From the NCBI RefSeq assembly GCF_000208865.1, contig NC_018386.1, forward strand, positions 1,426,001 through 1,490,000: DNA of 64,000 nt. Reading direction: 5' to 3'. Origin of the DNA: Neospora caninum Liverpool (Eukaryota > Apicomplexa > Conoidasida > Eucoccidiorida > Sarcocystidae). Under the pieces are notes generated by a model, which was given only the letters and a program-made list of their open reading frames with translations, had not been told where the DNA came from and searched no databases. This document shows positions 1 to 12,293 of the stretch, piece after piece (within the stretch, counting starts at the first letter, position 1; every line of letters starts with the position of its first letter). A program made the translations under genes and the position numbers.

Positions 1-639
1 GGGATGAGAAATGCGAGAGGCACCAAGCTAGGGGAGAGCAGGATCGGTCTGTTTTCGGGTCTATTCGCTTTCCGTCGTCCGCTGGCGGCGGCTTTTCTGG
101 GTGGAAAACAGATGCGACGAGAGACAGAGGTCTCCTCCCCCCCGTGTGTTTCTCGCCGCCTCCCGCGCTGGGCCGGTCCACACGCAAAGGAACTTAAAAG
201 AGACAGGCAGCCTCGAGATGGCGAGAGTCTCCGGTGCGTCGCGCGACGCGCCGCTCGCTGCAGCTGCCTCGGGCTTCTGTGCCGATTGAGGACTGTGATT
301 CGCGGAAAGACAGGAAAACGCGTTGCTTCGCAGCTTCACGCGAGAGAGAAAGAAACATGAATCCCTTCCCTGATCCGACGCAGCGATCCCTCAGCGAAAG
401 AAGGAACTGCAAGCAGGTGTGGAAAGTTGGTGCCTGGCTTTCTGGGTACCCTCGTGTGGGGTGGAGTCTCCGCAGTGGTGCCGTGCTGAGGCGTCAAGAA
501 AACACTTTCAGCAAATCTCCGGAGAAGGAAAAGCGCAATGAAGCGAAGGGCGAGTGTTTCGCAGGCTCCCTCTCACACTCGCAGGATCCCCGTCCAGCCT
601 TAGAGACAGAAAAAGGGGAAAAACGTCACACAGAGAGAA

Positions 640-715
640 GAACAGAGAGACAGAGATAGAGAGAGAGACAGAGATAGAGAGAGAGACAGAGATAGAGAGA
701 GACAGAGAGAGAACA
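640..715. repeat. GA-rich imperfect tandem repeat (GAGACAGAGATA-type units)
   Basis: Successive copies of a GAGAGAGACAGAGATA-like unit run head to tail. Simple-sequence purine tract outside any recognised gene. Confidence 0.8.
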
Positions 716-1859
716 CATGGAGACACCACGCCCTCCTACACCCACTTTGCTCGAGGGGACCGCGCGCGCGTGCGTCAATTCGCGGCGTAATTTTCGCGTC
801 TTTGGCTGTTTCCAGAGGCTTCGCCACGCCCCTTTCGTCGCATTTTCTCCATTTCCCATGCAGCCTTCGCCTGAGTTTTCCACGTTCTGCCGCCAACAAC
901 AGAGAGAACGCAACGCTGGAGTCTCTCGTGTGGGTGTCTCCCGCGTCGTTCCCTCCGGCTGTGCGCAGCCTCGATTCTCAGCTTTTTTCTCCCTTCGCGC
1001 GGCGCGGCTGCATGCAGCGAAAAGCCGGGTCGTGCGTGTGCCTCTCCCCATAACGGCAGCTTCTCTCCAAAACACAGAGAATTTCTGGAAAGATGTGCGT
1101 TACGTGAACGCAGAACAGAGGCTCTTTTCTCCGCTTGGAGAACGAAACGCGCAATTCTCCCGCTGGAAAAAGAGAGCGAAAAGTCGGAACTCCGCGCATG
1201 TGCCGTTTGAGTCAAAAAAGTTTCCGCGCAAAGGCGGGGTCCCTCAACTTCTTTCTGAACGGTTTCGGCGCCGAAGCAGTCGCGACGAGTCTGGGATTTC
1301 CCTTACCAGAATTAAAAGGCTTTTTCAAGTTTTCCGCTGACTCGTCACTTGCGTGTGCCCGTTTGCGGAAGAAGTCGCTCCTTCGATTTCTGGAGACCGC
1401 GCGCGGTCTGTAACTCTTTTCGCCAAGTTCTTTTGCATGTGGATAGCGGGCGTGGGGGGGGAATTCTTCGAAAAAAAGCGAGAGTGGGCGAGAGAGAACC
1501 GCGCACAGAGAGCCGCAACGGGGTCGTGAAGACCAAGAAAAAGAAAAGAAACAAAACCTTTCCCAGGAGAGCTGTGAGCTGCTCGTCTGTCTCCTTCCTC
1601 GTTTCTCTTTGTGTCGGAGAGGGTGTGAGGCGGCTGCTTGGGCCTACTCTTTCTCTCGGTCTCTGACACCGGCCTTCACGAGGGAACCCGTTTGTTCTCC
1701 GTGGCCGCACAGAGAGAACAAGAAAAGAGAGAGCGAGAGAGATCTCTTTGACGCTTCTCTGCCTCCATTTCTGTTCTCTCTTTTCGAGGTTTTCTTTCGT
1801 CTGCAGAACGCGCTCCGCCGGGTGTCTGCGGTCATCTTAGTTGAATCGTATCATCCCTC

Positions 1860-2340
1860 CTCTCGCATCTCACTTCTGTATCCCCAGCTCTCTGTCTCTC
1901 TCTCCTCTTTTTTGGTTTGTCTCCGTGCTTTTCTCTTCGCCTCTTTGCTCTTGCTCTTCTTTTCCCTCCTTCTCTCCTTTCTCATCCTTCTCTCCTTTCT
2001 CCTCCTTGTCTCCTTTCTCCTCTTTCTCTTTTGTCTCCTCGTGCATCTCTCTCTCCTTTTAGAAAGAAGTGCAGGGTTCTCGTTTTCCTGTTTCCCGCGC
2101 TCCTTGTCGCGGGCTCCTACTCTTCCTTCTCTTCGCTCGGCCTCTCCTGCTCTCCGTCTCCCGCTCTCCTCCCTCTTCTTCGAGCTGGCCGCCGTTTTCT
2201 CGGTTTTTTCGCGCCTCACTCAACCCTCAATCTCCTCCTTAACGGAGAACCACATCGAGCCCTTTTCTTCTTTCTCTCACTTGTTTTCCTCTTCTTTCTC
2301 TCACTTGTTTTCCTCTCTTCGTTGTACCTCTCCTCGCTCC
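1860..2340. repeat. Long polypyrimidine (CT) tract upstream of the Nopp140-like gene
   Basis: The plus strand is dominated by TCTC and CTTT runs for about 480 bases, ending about 100 bases before the proposed start codon at 2445. Forward frames across it give only Ser/Leu/Phe-rich shadow peptides. It is probably leader or promoter DNA. Confidence 0.7.
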
Positions 2341-2444
2341 TTGAAGGCCAGCGAAGACGACCTGTGTGCAGTTCCAGTTCCGGAGGCAAGACGAACCTCG
2401 GCCAGCCTTCGTGTGTCTGTGTGCGGCGGCCTCTATTCGGGAAA

Positions 2445-4572
2445 ATGGAGGAAAACAGAGGGCCGTTGCTGCTCTCCCTCGTCTCTTTCCTGGACTCTCT
2501 CGGCCTGCGCAAGGCTGCGAAAGTCCTGCGCAAAGACGGCACTGCTCAGGTGTGTTTTTTCTTTCCCCGAAACGCCACTGCGTTTCTTTCTTTCCCGTAT
2601 GTTGCCTGGGACGCACGTCCTTGTCTACGTCGCTGTCCCTTTGGGGTTGCCTTTCCCTCAGCGTGACAAAACCCTGCGCTGTCTTCACGTGCTCCTTTGC
2701 CCGTCTGCTCTCTGTATTTTAACAGACATGGGATGTCCGCCAGGTTTTCATTCCGCTCTCGTCTCTGTGTGAATGCACTTGCGGTGCTGTGTGTGGTTTC
2801 TGTTCCAGGGCTTGCTAACTGGCGAAGAAGAACTTTTTCCCGGATCGACGTTGCCGCAGGTTGTCGCGCGCGGTCTCCGAGAGAAGAAGAAGAGACACCG
2901 CGAGGCCGAAGAGGAGGTTGAGGCAGTCGCAGATCCACAGCCGTGTGCCGAAGAGCTTGGAGGGAAGAAGCAGAAAAAGGCAAAACTCGCGGAAGAAGAC
3001 GGGGCTGTCGCCGGTGCGCCGGAAGAACCTTCGAGCGGCGCGCGCGAAAAAAAACAGAAAGAAAGTGAGCGCACAGCCAGGGAAACCCCTCCAAAAAGTG
3101 GCCGAAGCGAAGTCAGAGCGGAGCTCGACGAAAAGGTGTGGAACAGGGGGGGGGGGGCTAGTGGTTTTAGATGGAGAGAAGAGAGTGTGTGTGTGTGTGG
3201 AGTCGTCGGCATAAAATCAGAGAAAGAGTCGTGGAAAAAGGTAACATGGGGAGGAAGGAAAAACGAAGGTGAACTTGCGGCAAGGTAGGGAACCGGTGGA
3301 ATTCCAAGAGAGCGGGCTTTCCGTTTTGCGGCGCATACTGCGATTCCAGTGGGTGTGCTCGCCGTGTCGCCTTTGCTTGTCGCTTTTCTTCTCCAGAGAA
3401 ATCCGAAGGAAAGAAGAAGAGAGAAAGGCAGCAAGCAGAGAGTGCGGTCGGCGCTGCGGAGGGCGAGGCAGGAGAGGAGGACTTGGCCGCAGAGAACGGA
3501 GACGCCGAGGAGCGGTCCAGGAACGGCGAGAGAGGCCACAAGAACAAGCAGTCGTGTGAGTCCATTGTCTTTTGGCAGTTTCGAAGCGCGCCTTTCAAGC
3601 TAGCGCGAGATGCGGTTCAAAAGGCGGGGAAAAGGCGGGAAAGGCAGTCGCTGTATAGACAGAAAGAAAGGAAAGGTCGAACATTTGTGCCGAGAGACGC
3701 GAGACCTTCGAGCAGGAACCTAAAGATACAGAACAGTTTTGGCGGGGTGTCTTCTTCGGGGCTGCTGTCCTCTCTCTGTCCTGCGTCCTCTCTTTGTCCC
3801 CGCGGATGTCTCCTCTGTTGTTCCCCTGCGTGTTCGGCGTCGCCTTGTTCTCTTTCAAGTCTCTGTTTTCGTCTCCGTCTCGTCTTTTCCCTCTCTTTCG
3901 CTCTCGTCTGTGTCTCGGCTTTCGCGACGGCCTTGCATCACGGGGGAAGGCGGCCTCTCTCGCGCGCGAATGTTCTGCCTGTCGACGCTCGCGCTTTCTC
4001 TGCGCTCGCTGTCCTTTTGTCGTCGGGCTCGCTTTTTCAAGAGGCGCCAGAGTGGTGCAAGTTTGAATCCTTGAGAGGCGCAACTCGCCTGATCCGATCC
4101 TCTGCATGCAGACGCGCGTCAGTATGTACACACGCATTCCACGCAGATCCGTCGGCACGTCTCCATCTGCATATCTAGATATACATATGTACATATGTGG
4201 CCATAACTTTCTGTATGTGGGTTTGTGTGCCGGCGTCGTTGTGTGTAGCGGCGGGTGTGCGCGCGTTGTGCGCGTTTCTCACTTTCGCGTTTTGGGCTGG
4301 TTGTGCGTGTGTCAGCCGTGCTGCAAAGATTCAAGCGCGTGGACGAGAGCAAGTGGGTAGCGAAGATCGCCAAGGAAGATTTGAAAGACAATTCCTTCTG
4401 GAACAAAAAGGCCGACTCGTTCGCAGTCAAGGCCGCGCAGGATTTGGGGAAAGTACGCGGCAGAGATTTCCGGCACGAGAAGACCAAGAAGAAGCGCGCC
4501 AGCTGGAAGGGCTGTGGAGAGATCCCGATGACGGTGAATTCGATTCAGTTCGATTCCAGCGACGACGAGTAA
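2445..4572 (+). CDS. Nopp140/SRP40-like nucleolar phosphoprotein (LisH + SRP40 C-terminal domain)
   Basis: Four exons join in frame: 2445-2549, 2809-3135, 3399-3555 and 4316-4572 (281 residues). Residues about 6-35 form a LisH-type helix pair (key segment FLDSLGLRKAAKVLRKDG). Residues 36-196 are a Lys/Glu-rich disordered linker. Residues 198-281 match the SRP40/Nopp140 C-terminal domain: an FKRVD start, KDNSFWNK, GRDFRHEKTKKKR and a closing IQFDSSDDE, an acidic end with Ser residues suited to CK2. Family members are nucleolar chaperones of snoRNPs and RNA polymerase I assembly. The LisH-linker-SRP40 order is the normal family layout, although the linker is short beside metazoan Nopp140. All introns are GT-AG. 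The start is the first ATG before the LisH; longer 5' exons cannot be excluded. Confidence 0.85.
3185..3200. repeat. (GT)n microsatellite in intron 2
   Basis: A run of GTGTGT repeats lies inside the second intron of the Nopp140-like gene. Confidence 0.8.
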
Positions 4573-5856
4573 GGATTCGGAAACGCGTCTCGCATTCGTC
4601 TAGAGCCTTACGGCATACGCTTTAGATTTACGCGGTTAACCTTTTCCCTCCTCTGGACACGAAAAGTGTCCTTTTTTCTGCGGCCGTAGAGGTTGTTGTA
4701 CGTCTCTCTGTCCCTGGCATATGCGTCTTTTTGTCTCCTGCGCTCCATCGGTGTGCCGATAGGCTGTAGAAACACTTTGGTGCGCATTCTACACGTTTGC
4801 CCCACCTTTTTCTCGCGGATTCGCGGCGCCGAACGGGGTGGGTCAGCGAGAGGGTTTACGGTTTCCGTGGCGCTTCAGAGGCGAGCGCCGTCTCCGCTTC
4901 GTGCTGAGTCGTCGTGGCCCCTGGCGTCTACGCCTTTTTCCAAAAACCTCTCGAAACCGCCTCTGAAGCTTGGCTTCTCTAGGCAAAAAACGCGCCGCTC
5001 CACGCTGCAATCAAGGAAAGGTCTGGGTTCTCTCCCCAGCACACTGCGACAAGAACTGTGGAGAGAACAAGAGATACATGCAGTGGTCGGAGCCGAGGGA
5101 GGGAGGCACAGCGACTGCGAAATATAGACATATGCATATACACACGAGGTGTGGAGAGATGTACAGCTGTTCAGGCAGCGGGAGAGCAGAAAAACAGAGA
5201 AGCTCGAGACGGCCCGTCTGCACAGTTGTTTCACGCAGGTGGAAAAACGTTTAAAGTATCGTGTGTATATACAGGGCTGTCTCTGCACTTCGGGCGGTCC
5301 CCCCCCCGTCAATAAATGCGTTTCGAAACGAGGCAGAGCCCAGTTCGTTTGTGCCACACGCCCTGACCTCCTGCCAACTTCTGCAGTTTGAAGAGGCTTC
5401 AGACGCTTCCCGAACGTATTTTTGACCCAGCGTCTGCTGGAAACGAACGCGGTCGTTTTGTGGAAATCTGGATTGCGCAGCAAGGCGAAAAGCGTGCGAC
5501 AGCCCGCCTTTTCAGCGCGGCAAAAGGCTCAGAGTGCAGGCAGTCTGTGTTCCCGAGAGAAAAAGAGGCGTGGCAAAACCAGCAAAAACCACGCCCCTGA
5601 GGAACGCTGCGAGACACGACGGAAAAAATCGGCCTTTCCGAAACGCTTTCCCCTGCATGCAAAACCCAATCCACGCGACTCGCAAGGCCGCGCCAGCGCT
5701 CACGTCGCCGTCTTTGATATCCCTTCACATATATGCAAAGCAAATATGTCGATATGTATTTCTGTTTATTTCGAGAGATGCGCACGTGTATATGCGTGGC
5801 ATAAGTTATCGTCAAGAGACAAGGAGCATCCCATTTCGCGAGGCCTTCCAAGTTTT
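4573..5856. other. Convergent 3' spacer
   Basis: This lies between the stop codon of the plus-strand Nopp140-like gene and the stop codon of the minus-strand phosphatase, so it should hold both 3' untranslated regions. Short ATATAC-type stretches occur near 5130 and 5730-5770. No coding sequence is supported. Confidence 0.55.
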
Positions 5857-8800
5857 CTACTCGATGAGGTGTGCAGCAGTTGCAATGACAAAGTCGGGAA
5901 CGATGTAGTCAAACTCCGGGACACGGTCCTGGACATCTGCCATGTGGCCTTCGTCGCTCCGTCTCCTCTTCCTCCCTTCGTTTGGCTCTCTCCCGTCTCT
6001 TTCTGCCTTCTCTTGTCTGCCCGCTTCGCCCTGCTGGCCGTTCAGCCCCTCGCCCGCTGGACGCTGGAGCGCCGTGCTTCTCGGTACTTGTCCCGTGACG
6101 CCTGCCGGGTCTTCACCGCCTTTCTCTGCGTGTCCTTGCGTGCATGCTTGCCGTTTCTGAATGTGGCGAAGGAGCAAAGTTGGATCGGTGACGCCTGTGA
6201 GAGCGAGAACGCTGCGCACGCCTAGCCGCTGCGCAAATCGGATGTCTGTGTCCAGGCGGTCTCCGACGAGGCAGACGCGATCGAGGGGCGTTGAGCCTGC
6301 AAGAAAAGGGCGAACGTCGATGGACAGGCTTCTCTCCAGTTGCCACTCTCTCCACGTCCCAGTTCGCGTTTTCTCTCAGCGTTTTGTAGTGTATACCCGT
6401 CCCTTTCTCTCGTGTCTTTATTCCGTTCACTTCTTACCGAGGACGTGGGTGAGAAGATACTCGCGCAGGATGTTGGAAGGCTTCCCGGCAACTTCCGCCT
6501 TCTTCCCTGTCGCTGCTTCGACTGCCTGGACCATCGCCCCGGCACCCGCCCAAACCTAGAAGGAAAACCACAAAGAAAACAAACTGGAGGGGACACAGAC
6601 GGCGTGGCAACACAGAGACGAAAGAAAAACACATCACTCTTCTCTCTTGTCCGTTTTCCTCGTTTGCTCTCTTCCCTGCGTTTCTCTCTCCTCTCGTTCT
6701 CTCCTCTCGTTCTCTCCTCTATCCCTTTCTCTCCATTCTCTTTCTCTCCTCTATTCGTTTCTCTACTCGTTCTCTCTCTTTCGCTCCTTGTCTGTCCTGC
6801 CTGATTTCGCTCCTTCCCTTTCCTCTATGGAGATGCGGCCACGAGACTCGGCGCCGAAGCCTACCTGCGACGGAGTGAAATTTCCGAGAGCGTCTCTGTT
6901 GGTACCGAGGAAGAAGGCGCCGTTGAAGTTTATGCACAGCTGCGCGTATTGCAGCTTGTAGTAGTTGAAGCAGCGGTCGAGCCCAACCACGACTGTTCCG
7001 ACGTCGCGCCTGAAGCATCGCAGAGAAACGCGCCTGTGAAAATTCGAAGGGAAGAGAAACGAAGAAGGCGCCTCGGCCTGTCGCTGCAGGGCTGGGGTCT
7101 CTCCTAGCAAGTGCAAAGGCCGGAAAGCCCGCAGAAAGCGGCAGAGAACGGCAAAGCTTAGATCATTCGCGGAAAAGTTTGACAAAAATCAACAGGCGCA
7201 CTGTACGCAGTCCCAAACGAAGCGCCAAAACGACGCAACTGTCCTGACGAGCAACTACGGACGACTCTGGGACAGAAAGACATCCTCATTGACAGACACA
7301 GAGGTGGGGAAAGGAGAAGAAGAAGAAGAAGGAACGAAAGCACGAGCAAAAGAGACAGAGAGAGAGAGGGAGCGAGAGAGAGGGAAGGAGTGGAAGAAGT
7401 GAAAGAAGTGGGCACCTAGCATGTACGCCGGCAAGGGTAGACTACGGTGCAATGAGGCAGCGAATTTCACAAAGACTCAGACACACAAAAGGGAAACGAG
7501 ACAGAGAGAAAGGAGCAACGAAAGGAGATGGAAAGCGTGACGCGCACTGAGGTTGAGAAGCTTGCCTGAAATCAACGGCGAGGTCTTTGTCCTTCTGGAA
7601 GTCGAGCACTATCTCGCCGTCTGAACCCCACAGGGACACACAGAGAGACACCCACGGGGGCATCGAGAAAAGCACGGGAAGGAACGGCCACACGTTCTCA
7701 CGTGCCGTCAACCTCGCGTTGCGAGAGTCTTTCTCCCCGACTAGCTTCTGCCTCGGTCTCTCCGTTTTCGGCATTGTGTCTACACATTTGCCTCGGCAAC
7801 ACTCCCGTCAGCACTGCGTGTCCAGGGCGACGTACAAAAGGCACAGAGAAACGCCGCCGAACAACAAAAACGACAGGGAAGGAGCCGAGACACACAAATC
7901 CACCTCTGATTCAAACTGCAGCTGCGTCTATTCTCTGGTCTAACAGAACGACTATCACGCGGCGCACGTGACGGGCTCTCTTCGCTTGAACGAAATTTCA
8001 AAAAGAAACAGAATCTGCTATCTGCCAAAATGCATCTCTCGTTTGACCTATACACCGTTCTTAGATGGAGAAGGAGATGGTGCAACGGAGAGAGCGGTGA
8101 GTCCATTCAGGAGCATTTCCTCCTCTGACGGTGTCGGCGAGAGTTGGACTCAGGCACAGTGTGGTGATTCCGCAGGTTGAAAAAGAGTTTTTTCACGGTC
8201 TGAATTTGTGGGGAGAGACGCACCCGAGGGTCCACCGAGCGTCTTGAAGCCGTGGTTGTGGAGCTCTTCCAAAAGCCCTTGCTCGCCAATGACGTAGACA
8301 AGTGAATCATCAGGCTCTGGGGCCTCCCCCTCTTTCTTCCCTTTCTTCTCTGTCTTGTCTCTCTTCTCTGTCTCTTCTTTCTCCTTTGCTTTCTGGGCGC
8401 GTCTCTCCTGGAGGTACCAGGCGGCCACGACAGAGCTGCAGATGATTTGTTCTTCCTTTGCATGCAGGCCGAGGGCCTCGAGTTTCTTCAAGAAGCCTTT
8501 GCGGCTTTTCGTGCTGTTGTTGGTTAAGAAGAAGATTTTCTTTTGCGTCCCTCTCTCGATCTGTTGCGACGCGCGCTTTGCGCGTCTCTCTCCATCGCCG
8601 GCGAACGCGTCGAACAACTTCTTGATTCCTGGAAGGAGTTTGTCGCCGTGCCACAGAACCCCGTCACAGTCGAAGAGAAGTACGTCGACGCTGTCGAGAA
8701 ACTCGACTCCCGTCCGCCTCCCCGCCACGTGCACACCCTCCGTCAGTGCATGCAATGAGCCTCGAGAGTCGCGCCGCTCGCTGGATTCGCCTGCAAGGGA

Positions 8801-8878
8801 CGCGGAACTCGGAACGATCAAGCACGGAAGAGAAGAAGAGAGAGGAGAGAGAGGAGAGAGAGGAGAGAGAGAAGCCAT
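5857..8878 (-). CDS. HAD-family phosphoglycolate / 4-nitrophenyl phosphatase
   Basis: Five minus-strand exons join in frame: 8878-8224, 7620-7548, 7009-6865, 6555-6438 and 6296-5857 (476 residues). HAD motif I is DCDGVLW (Asp70 nucleophile, Asp72 general acid), motif II is FFLTNNST (Thr119), motif III is the Lys of GKPS (about 316) and motif IV is GDRLDTD (342-348). The order and spacing fit the eukaryotic PGP/NagD subfamily, which removes 2-phosphoglycolate and related metabolic-damage phosphates in the cytosol. A Lys/Glu-rich insert (about 160-190) and an Arg/Glu-rich insert in the last exon (about 380-450) interrupt the fold. Exon 2 has two possible donors, a GT at 7547 or a GC-type AG|GCAAG at 7565, both in phase (476 or 470 residues). 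The frame stays open upstream to 9352, so a longer N terminus is possible. Confidence 0.88.
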
Positions 8879-10005
8879 GGCTGAGGCGGAGGAAGAGAAG
8901 AAAGAGGAGGGCGAATGGAGAGAAGAAGCTGAGAGAGGCAGAGAGAGGAAACAGGCAGCAGATGGACGAAGAGAGAGAGCTCTGAAAAACAAAGAGGAGG
9001 GAAAGGCAGAAAAAGGAAGAGCGGCTTTGGACGCGGAACAACGGAGGGGGGCGTTTGGACCGCGAGCGGCCAGAGCAGATGCGAAGAGAATCGAGCCTTC
9101 TTCAGAAGGAGAGAGGCGAAAGAGTCTCTGAACGCCGGGGGAGTGGAGAAAAGCGGAAAAGGCAGGGAAGAAGGCATGAGAAAGGTCTGGGAGACTGCGC
9201 GCCATGGACGTCTCAGAGCGGCAGATGCGCAGCAGAGCAAATTCACGCAGAATGCGGAAGCACCAGAAAAGGAAAGAAAAGGCAGAGAAAAAAGAGAAAG
9301 AGAAGCAAAGGAGGAAGAGAGATGGAGAGTATGGAAGCCGAAGAAGATTCACGAGGGCGGTCTTCAGCAGAAGCGAAGAGCCACGGTCTTCAACTGTCGA
9401 TACAGGGAGAACAGAGAAGGGAGAAGAAAGGAAGAGTGAACAAAAATGAGGCTTTGTCCTTGTGTGCGCTGGGGAAAATCCGCGGAAGAAAAGTTAAAAC
9501 GAATGGTGTTTGTTACAGCGCCATTAAGTACTCACTGCGCAAAGAAGACTTAATGTGGCAACGAGGTTGACGGCAGCTTGTTCGACGTCTGTTTGTTCCT
9601 CTGTGTCATTTCCTTCATCTCTCTTGTCGAATAGAGGTTCGCGTTTGTTCATTCATTTTCGGGAAACATAAAGTTATCGCATGTCTAGTCTAGAAAGCCT
9701 AAAGATGCAAGTGCATCTGGCCTGTTCGCCAACGGGTCCTCCCGACGCGCTCAGCTATCGGTGTTTTTGTCGAGATCTGCGTAGAGAGAAAAAAAGTGGA
9801 AAGAGCGAGAAGAAGAAAGCGCGTTTCTTTTCTTCTCGTGTCAGACGCCGTTGGCCAGTCACCGACATGTCTTCACACATGGCGCAACCAGGCTGAAAAG
9901 AAAGAGGAGACACTCGAGAGACGGGAGAGAGACGGGTGAGAGACGGGAGACAGAGACACACCATTCTCTCCAGAGTGAGACAGCATATATAAAGTACAGA
10001 AGAAA

Positions 10006-10080
10006 GAGAACAAGAGAGAGAAAGAGACCAGGAGAGAACAAGAGAGAGAAAGAGACCAGGAGAGAACAAGAGAGAATAGG
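10006..10080. repeat. 28 bp purine tandem repeat, two full copies and a partial third
   Basis: Units start at 10006 and 10034, with a partial third at 10062. Each begins GAGAACAAGAGAGAG and, when full, ends with AAAGAGACCAGGA. Confidence 0.85.
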
Positions 10081-10620
10081 AGCGAGAATGAGAACAAGAG
10101 AGACAGGGGGAGTTTTCCGGGTCTCTGTGAGGCCTGTGGAAGCTTGAGATTGCCGGAAAAAACCGAGACTGGCGCTTCGATTTTTGTGTTTTTTCGCAGG
10201 AGACAACGAAGCTAACGAGATGGTTCCTCTTCCAGGGAGAAACCTTTGACTGCGAGAATTTTCGGAAAACCCACGTGACTGTGTCCACAAACGCTTCTTC
10301 TTTCTCATCGAACGGCCGCAGGAGCCTCAATAGAGAAAGGGAACAAGGCGCGACTGAATGTCTTCCCTTATTGGGCACAAGCGCAGAATCGTTTCCCTCG
10401 TGCTGAGACAGAAAGAGAGAAAGTGCGGACCTGGCTACGGTACGAAGTGCGCCCAATCACTTGAACAAAATATTTTCGATTGCAAATTCATGCTGACAAG
10501 AGATGTCCAACGAACGAAAGGGAAGTTCAAACTTTGAAACATCTGCGTATCTCTAAAGATCACTTTCTATTATATTCTAACACACATACACCAATTATAT
10601 CTACACATATCGACATATTC

Positions 10621-10715
10621 CCATATATATATATATATACATATATATGTGAATACAAATCTATACAGATAGATTCATATATCTTTTTATATGTATATAT
10701 ATATATATATATGCG
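10621..10715. repeat. TA-rich microsatellite cluster
   Basis: Two (TA)n runs (about 10623-10648 and 10689-10713) are set in a 200-base AT-rich island between GC-rich flanks. Confidence 0.85.
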
Positions 10716-11639
10716 TATACATTGAAATGCACACAATTATATAGACGTAAGAGCATGTGTATGTGCTTTCATATCCGCATGTATTGATATATGCATGCAA
10801 GGGATTTGTGTGTGGGCCTTGGGTTGTTGTCGACCGGAATGGAGTGAAGTGTGCAGTTATCGCGTGCTCGATGAATGACGAGAGGGAGACAGGCGGCCAG
10901 GCAGGTGAAAGGGAGAGAAATGTGGGACTGAGAAGGAAACAGTCCACCGGAACGCGCACATCGACACGAGAGAGCCTCTGGACGAGATGTCAAAGGAAAT
11001 GGGTTTTGCAGCTTCTTGTACACGACTTGTGGCGGGGAAAAGGGACAGAGATTATTACCTGAGAGTCGGCAGATGGGTGGCAACAAAGGAGATGCTCCCT
11101 GCGCATTTCTGAAAAGAGAAAGAGGCTTCCCTCCCTCTCTTTCGCTCTCGGCTTTTCTCCTGATTCCTAATGGACAGCGTACAGGGTTCTCTGCCTGACC
11201 GAGTTGCGCGGAAATCGCTGCTGTCGTCTTCCTCTCGGCGCGCTGTGTGAAGAAAACGCTGGAGGCGAAGTTGCCGAGGGAGGAGAGAACGAGAGAGGGA
11301 AAAGAAACATTGGTGCAGCATGTATGAGAGAGATGAAGACAGGCGAGAAGCAGACGGTCGAGGACGGGGAAAACGAGAGGAGAGAACGAAAGGATCAACA
11401 GACTCTCTCGCGTCGTGACACTGGCTGGCTCCTCTCGCCACTTTTCTTCCGAAAAAATCGAGGATTTTTAAAAGAAAAGTGCTTGTTTGTCCTTGCTTTG
11501 CTTCCCTACACCCTCTTCCTTTCTTCCAGAGACGAACCCGTTCGTCTCCCTATACGCAGGAAGTACACGGGATGCTGGAGCAAAAGGTCGGATCCCAGCA
11601 GAAAGGATCCAGGAAAAAGCGACACCCATAACTTCTCCA

Positions 11640-11880
11640 GTTCTCTGTCTTCCTCTCCCTCTCAGTTTCTCGTTCTCTCTTTCTCGTTCTCTCTTTCTCG
11701 TTCTCTCTTTCTCGTTCTCTCTCTCGTTCTCTCTCTTTCTTCTCTCTCTTTCTCGTTCTCCCTTTTTCTTCTCGCGTTCTCTCTCTCTCTCGTTCTCTCT
11801 TTCTCTTTCTTCTCTCTTTCCTCTCTCTTTCTTCTCCCTTTCCTCTCTCTTTCTTCTCTCTTTCTTCTCTCTTCCTGCCG
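11640..11880. repeat. Long CT tract (TCTCGTTCTCTCTT units)
   Basis: About 240 bases of near-pure pyrimidine on the plus strand are made of TTCTCTC and CTCGTTCTC units. It is probably part of the leader of the giant gene. Confidence 0.8.
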
Positions 11881-12293
11881 CTCTATACACGAGATCTTTT
11901 TCCCGTATGGCGGGCAACGTTTCTGGCGCTGGCGTGTCATCTGCAAACACCCGCCTGGCCTCGCTTCTTCTCTGCGGAGTGTTGCAAGCCTTTCTTGCTT
12001 TGTTCCGCCTTTTGTGAACCGCACAGAGAGGAAAGACCGAAAAGGAAAAGCGAGAAAGGCCGTTCTCCCCAGTCTCGCGTATGTGCCGCGACTCTTGTCT
12101 CGCTCCCCCTCGCGACTCGCGCGGTGTCTTGGCACTCGCTCGCTGTTTTCTTTGCGTGGAGGGCCGCGGCGCGGTTTGGCGAAAGGATCGTCTGTTTTCT
12201 TTTTCTTGTCAAATGTGTGTAAAACGCGCGACGTTGCGTTTTTCCTGAAATGCTGGAAAGGTTTGGAAACGGAGGATTTTCACCACGGTCTCC

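Larger units (their letters stand above)
1..2444. other. Upstream / intergenic region, no gene recognised
   Basis: Open frames here (the longest about 200 codons, near 717-1340) lack domain-like content and overlap on several strands, as expected in GC-rich DNA. The stretch is GA-rich near 600-715 and strongly CT-rich from about 1860 to 2340. It most likely holds the 5' untranslated and promoter region of the plus-strand gene starting at 2445. A TGCATGCA palindrome lies near 1010. Confidence 0.5.
8879..12293. other. Divergent intergenic region rich in simple repeats
   Basis: It separates the 5' end of the minus-strand phosphatase from the giant plus-strand RCC1 gene, so it should carry both promoters. 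It contains GA-rich DNA (8820-9440), a GAGAACAAGAGAGAG-type tandem repeat, TA microsatellites and a long CT tract. Open frames such as 11204-12469 give low-complexity Ser/Leu/Phe or Arg/Glu peptides and are not accepted as genes. The leader of the giant gene may extend into the right half. Confidence 0.5.

Noticed and set aside
1609..2772. 387-codon frame overlapping the Nopp140 exon 1
   Set aside because: The frame is carried by the pyrimidine tract, and the real LisH coding starts in another frame at 2445.
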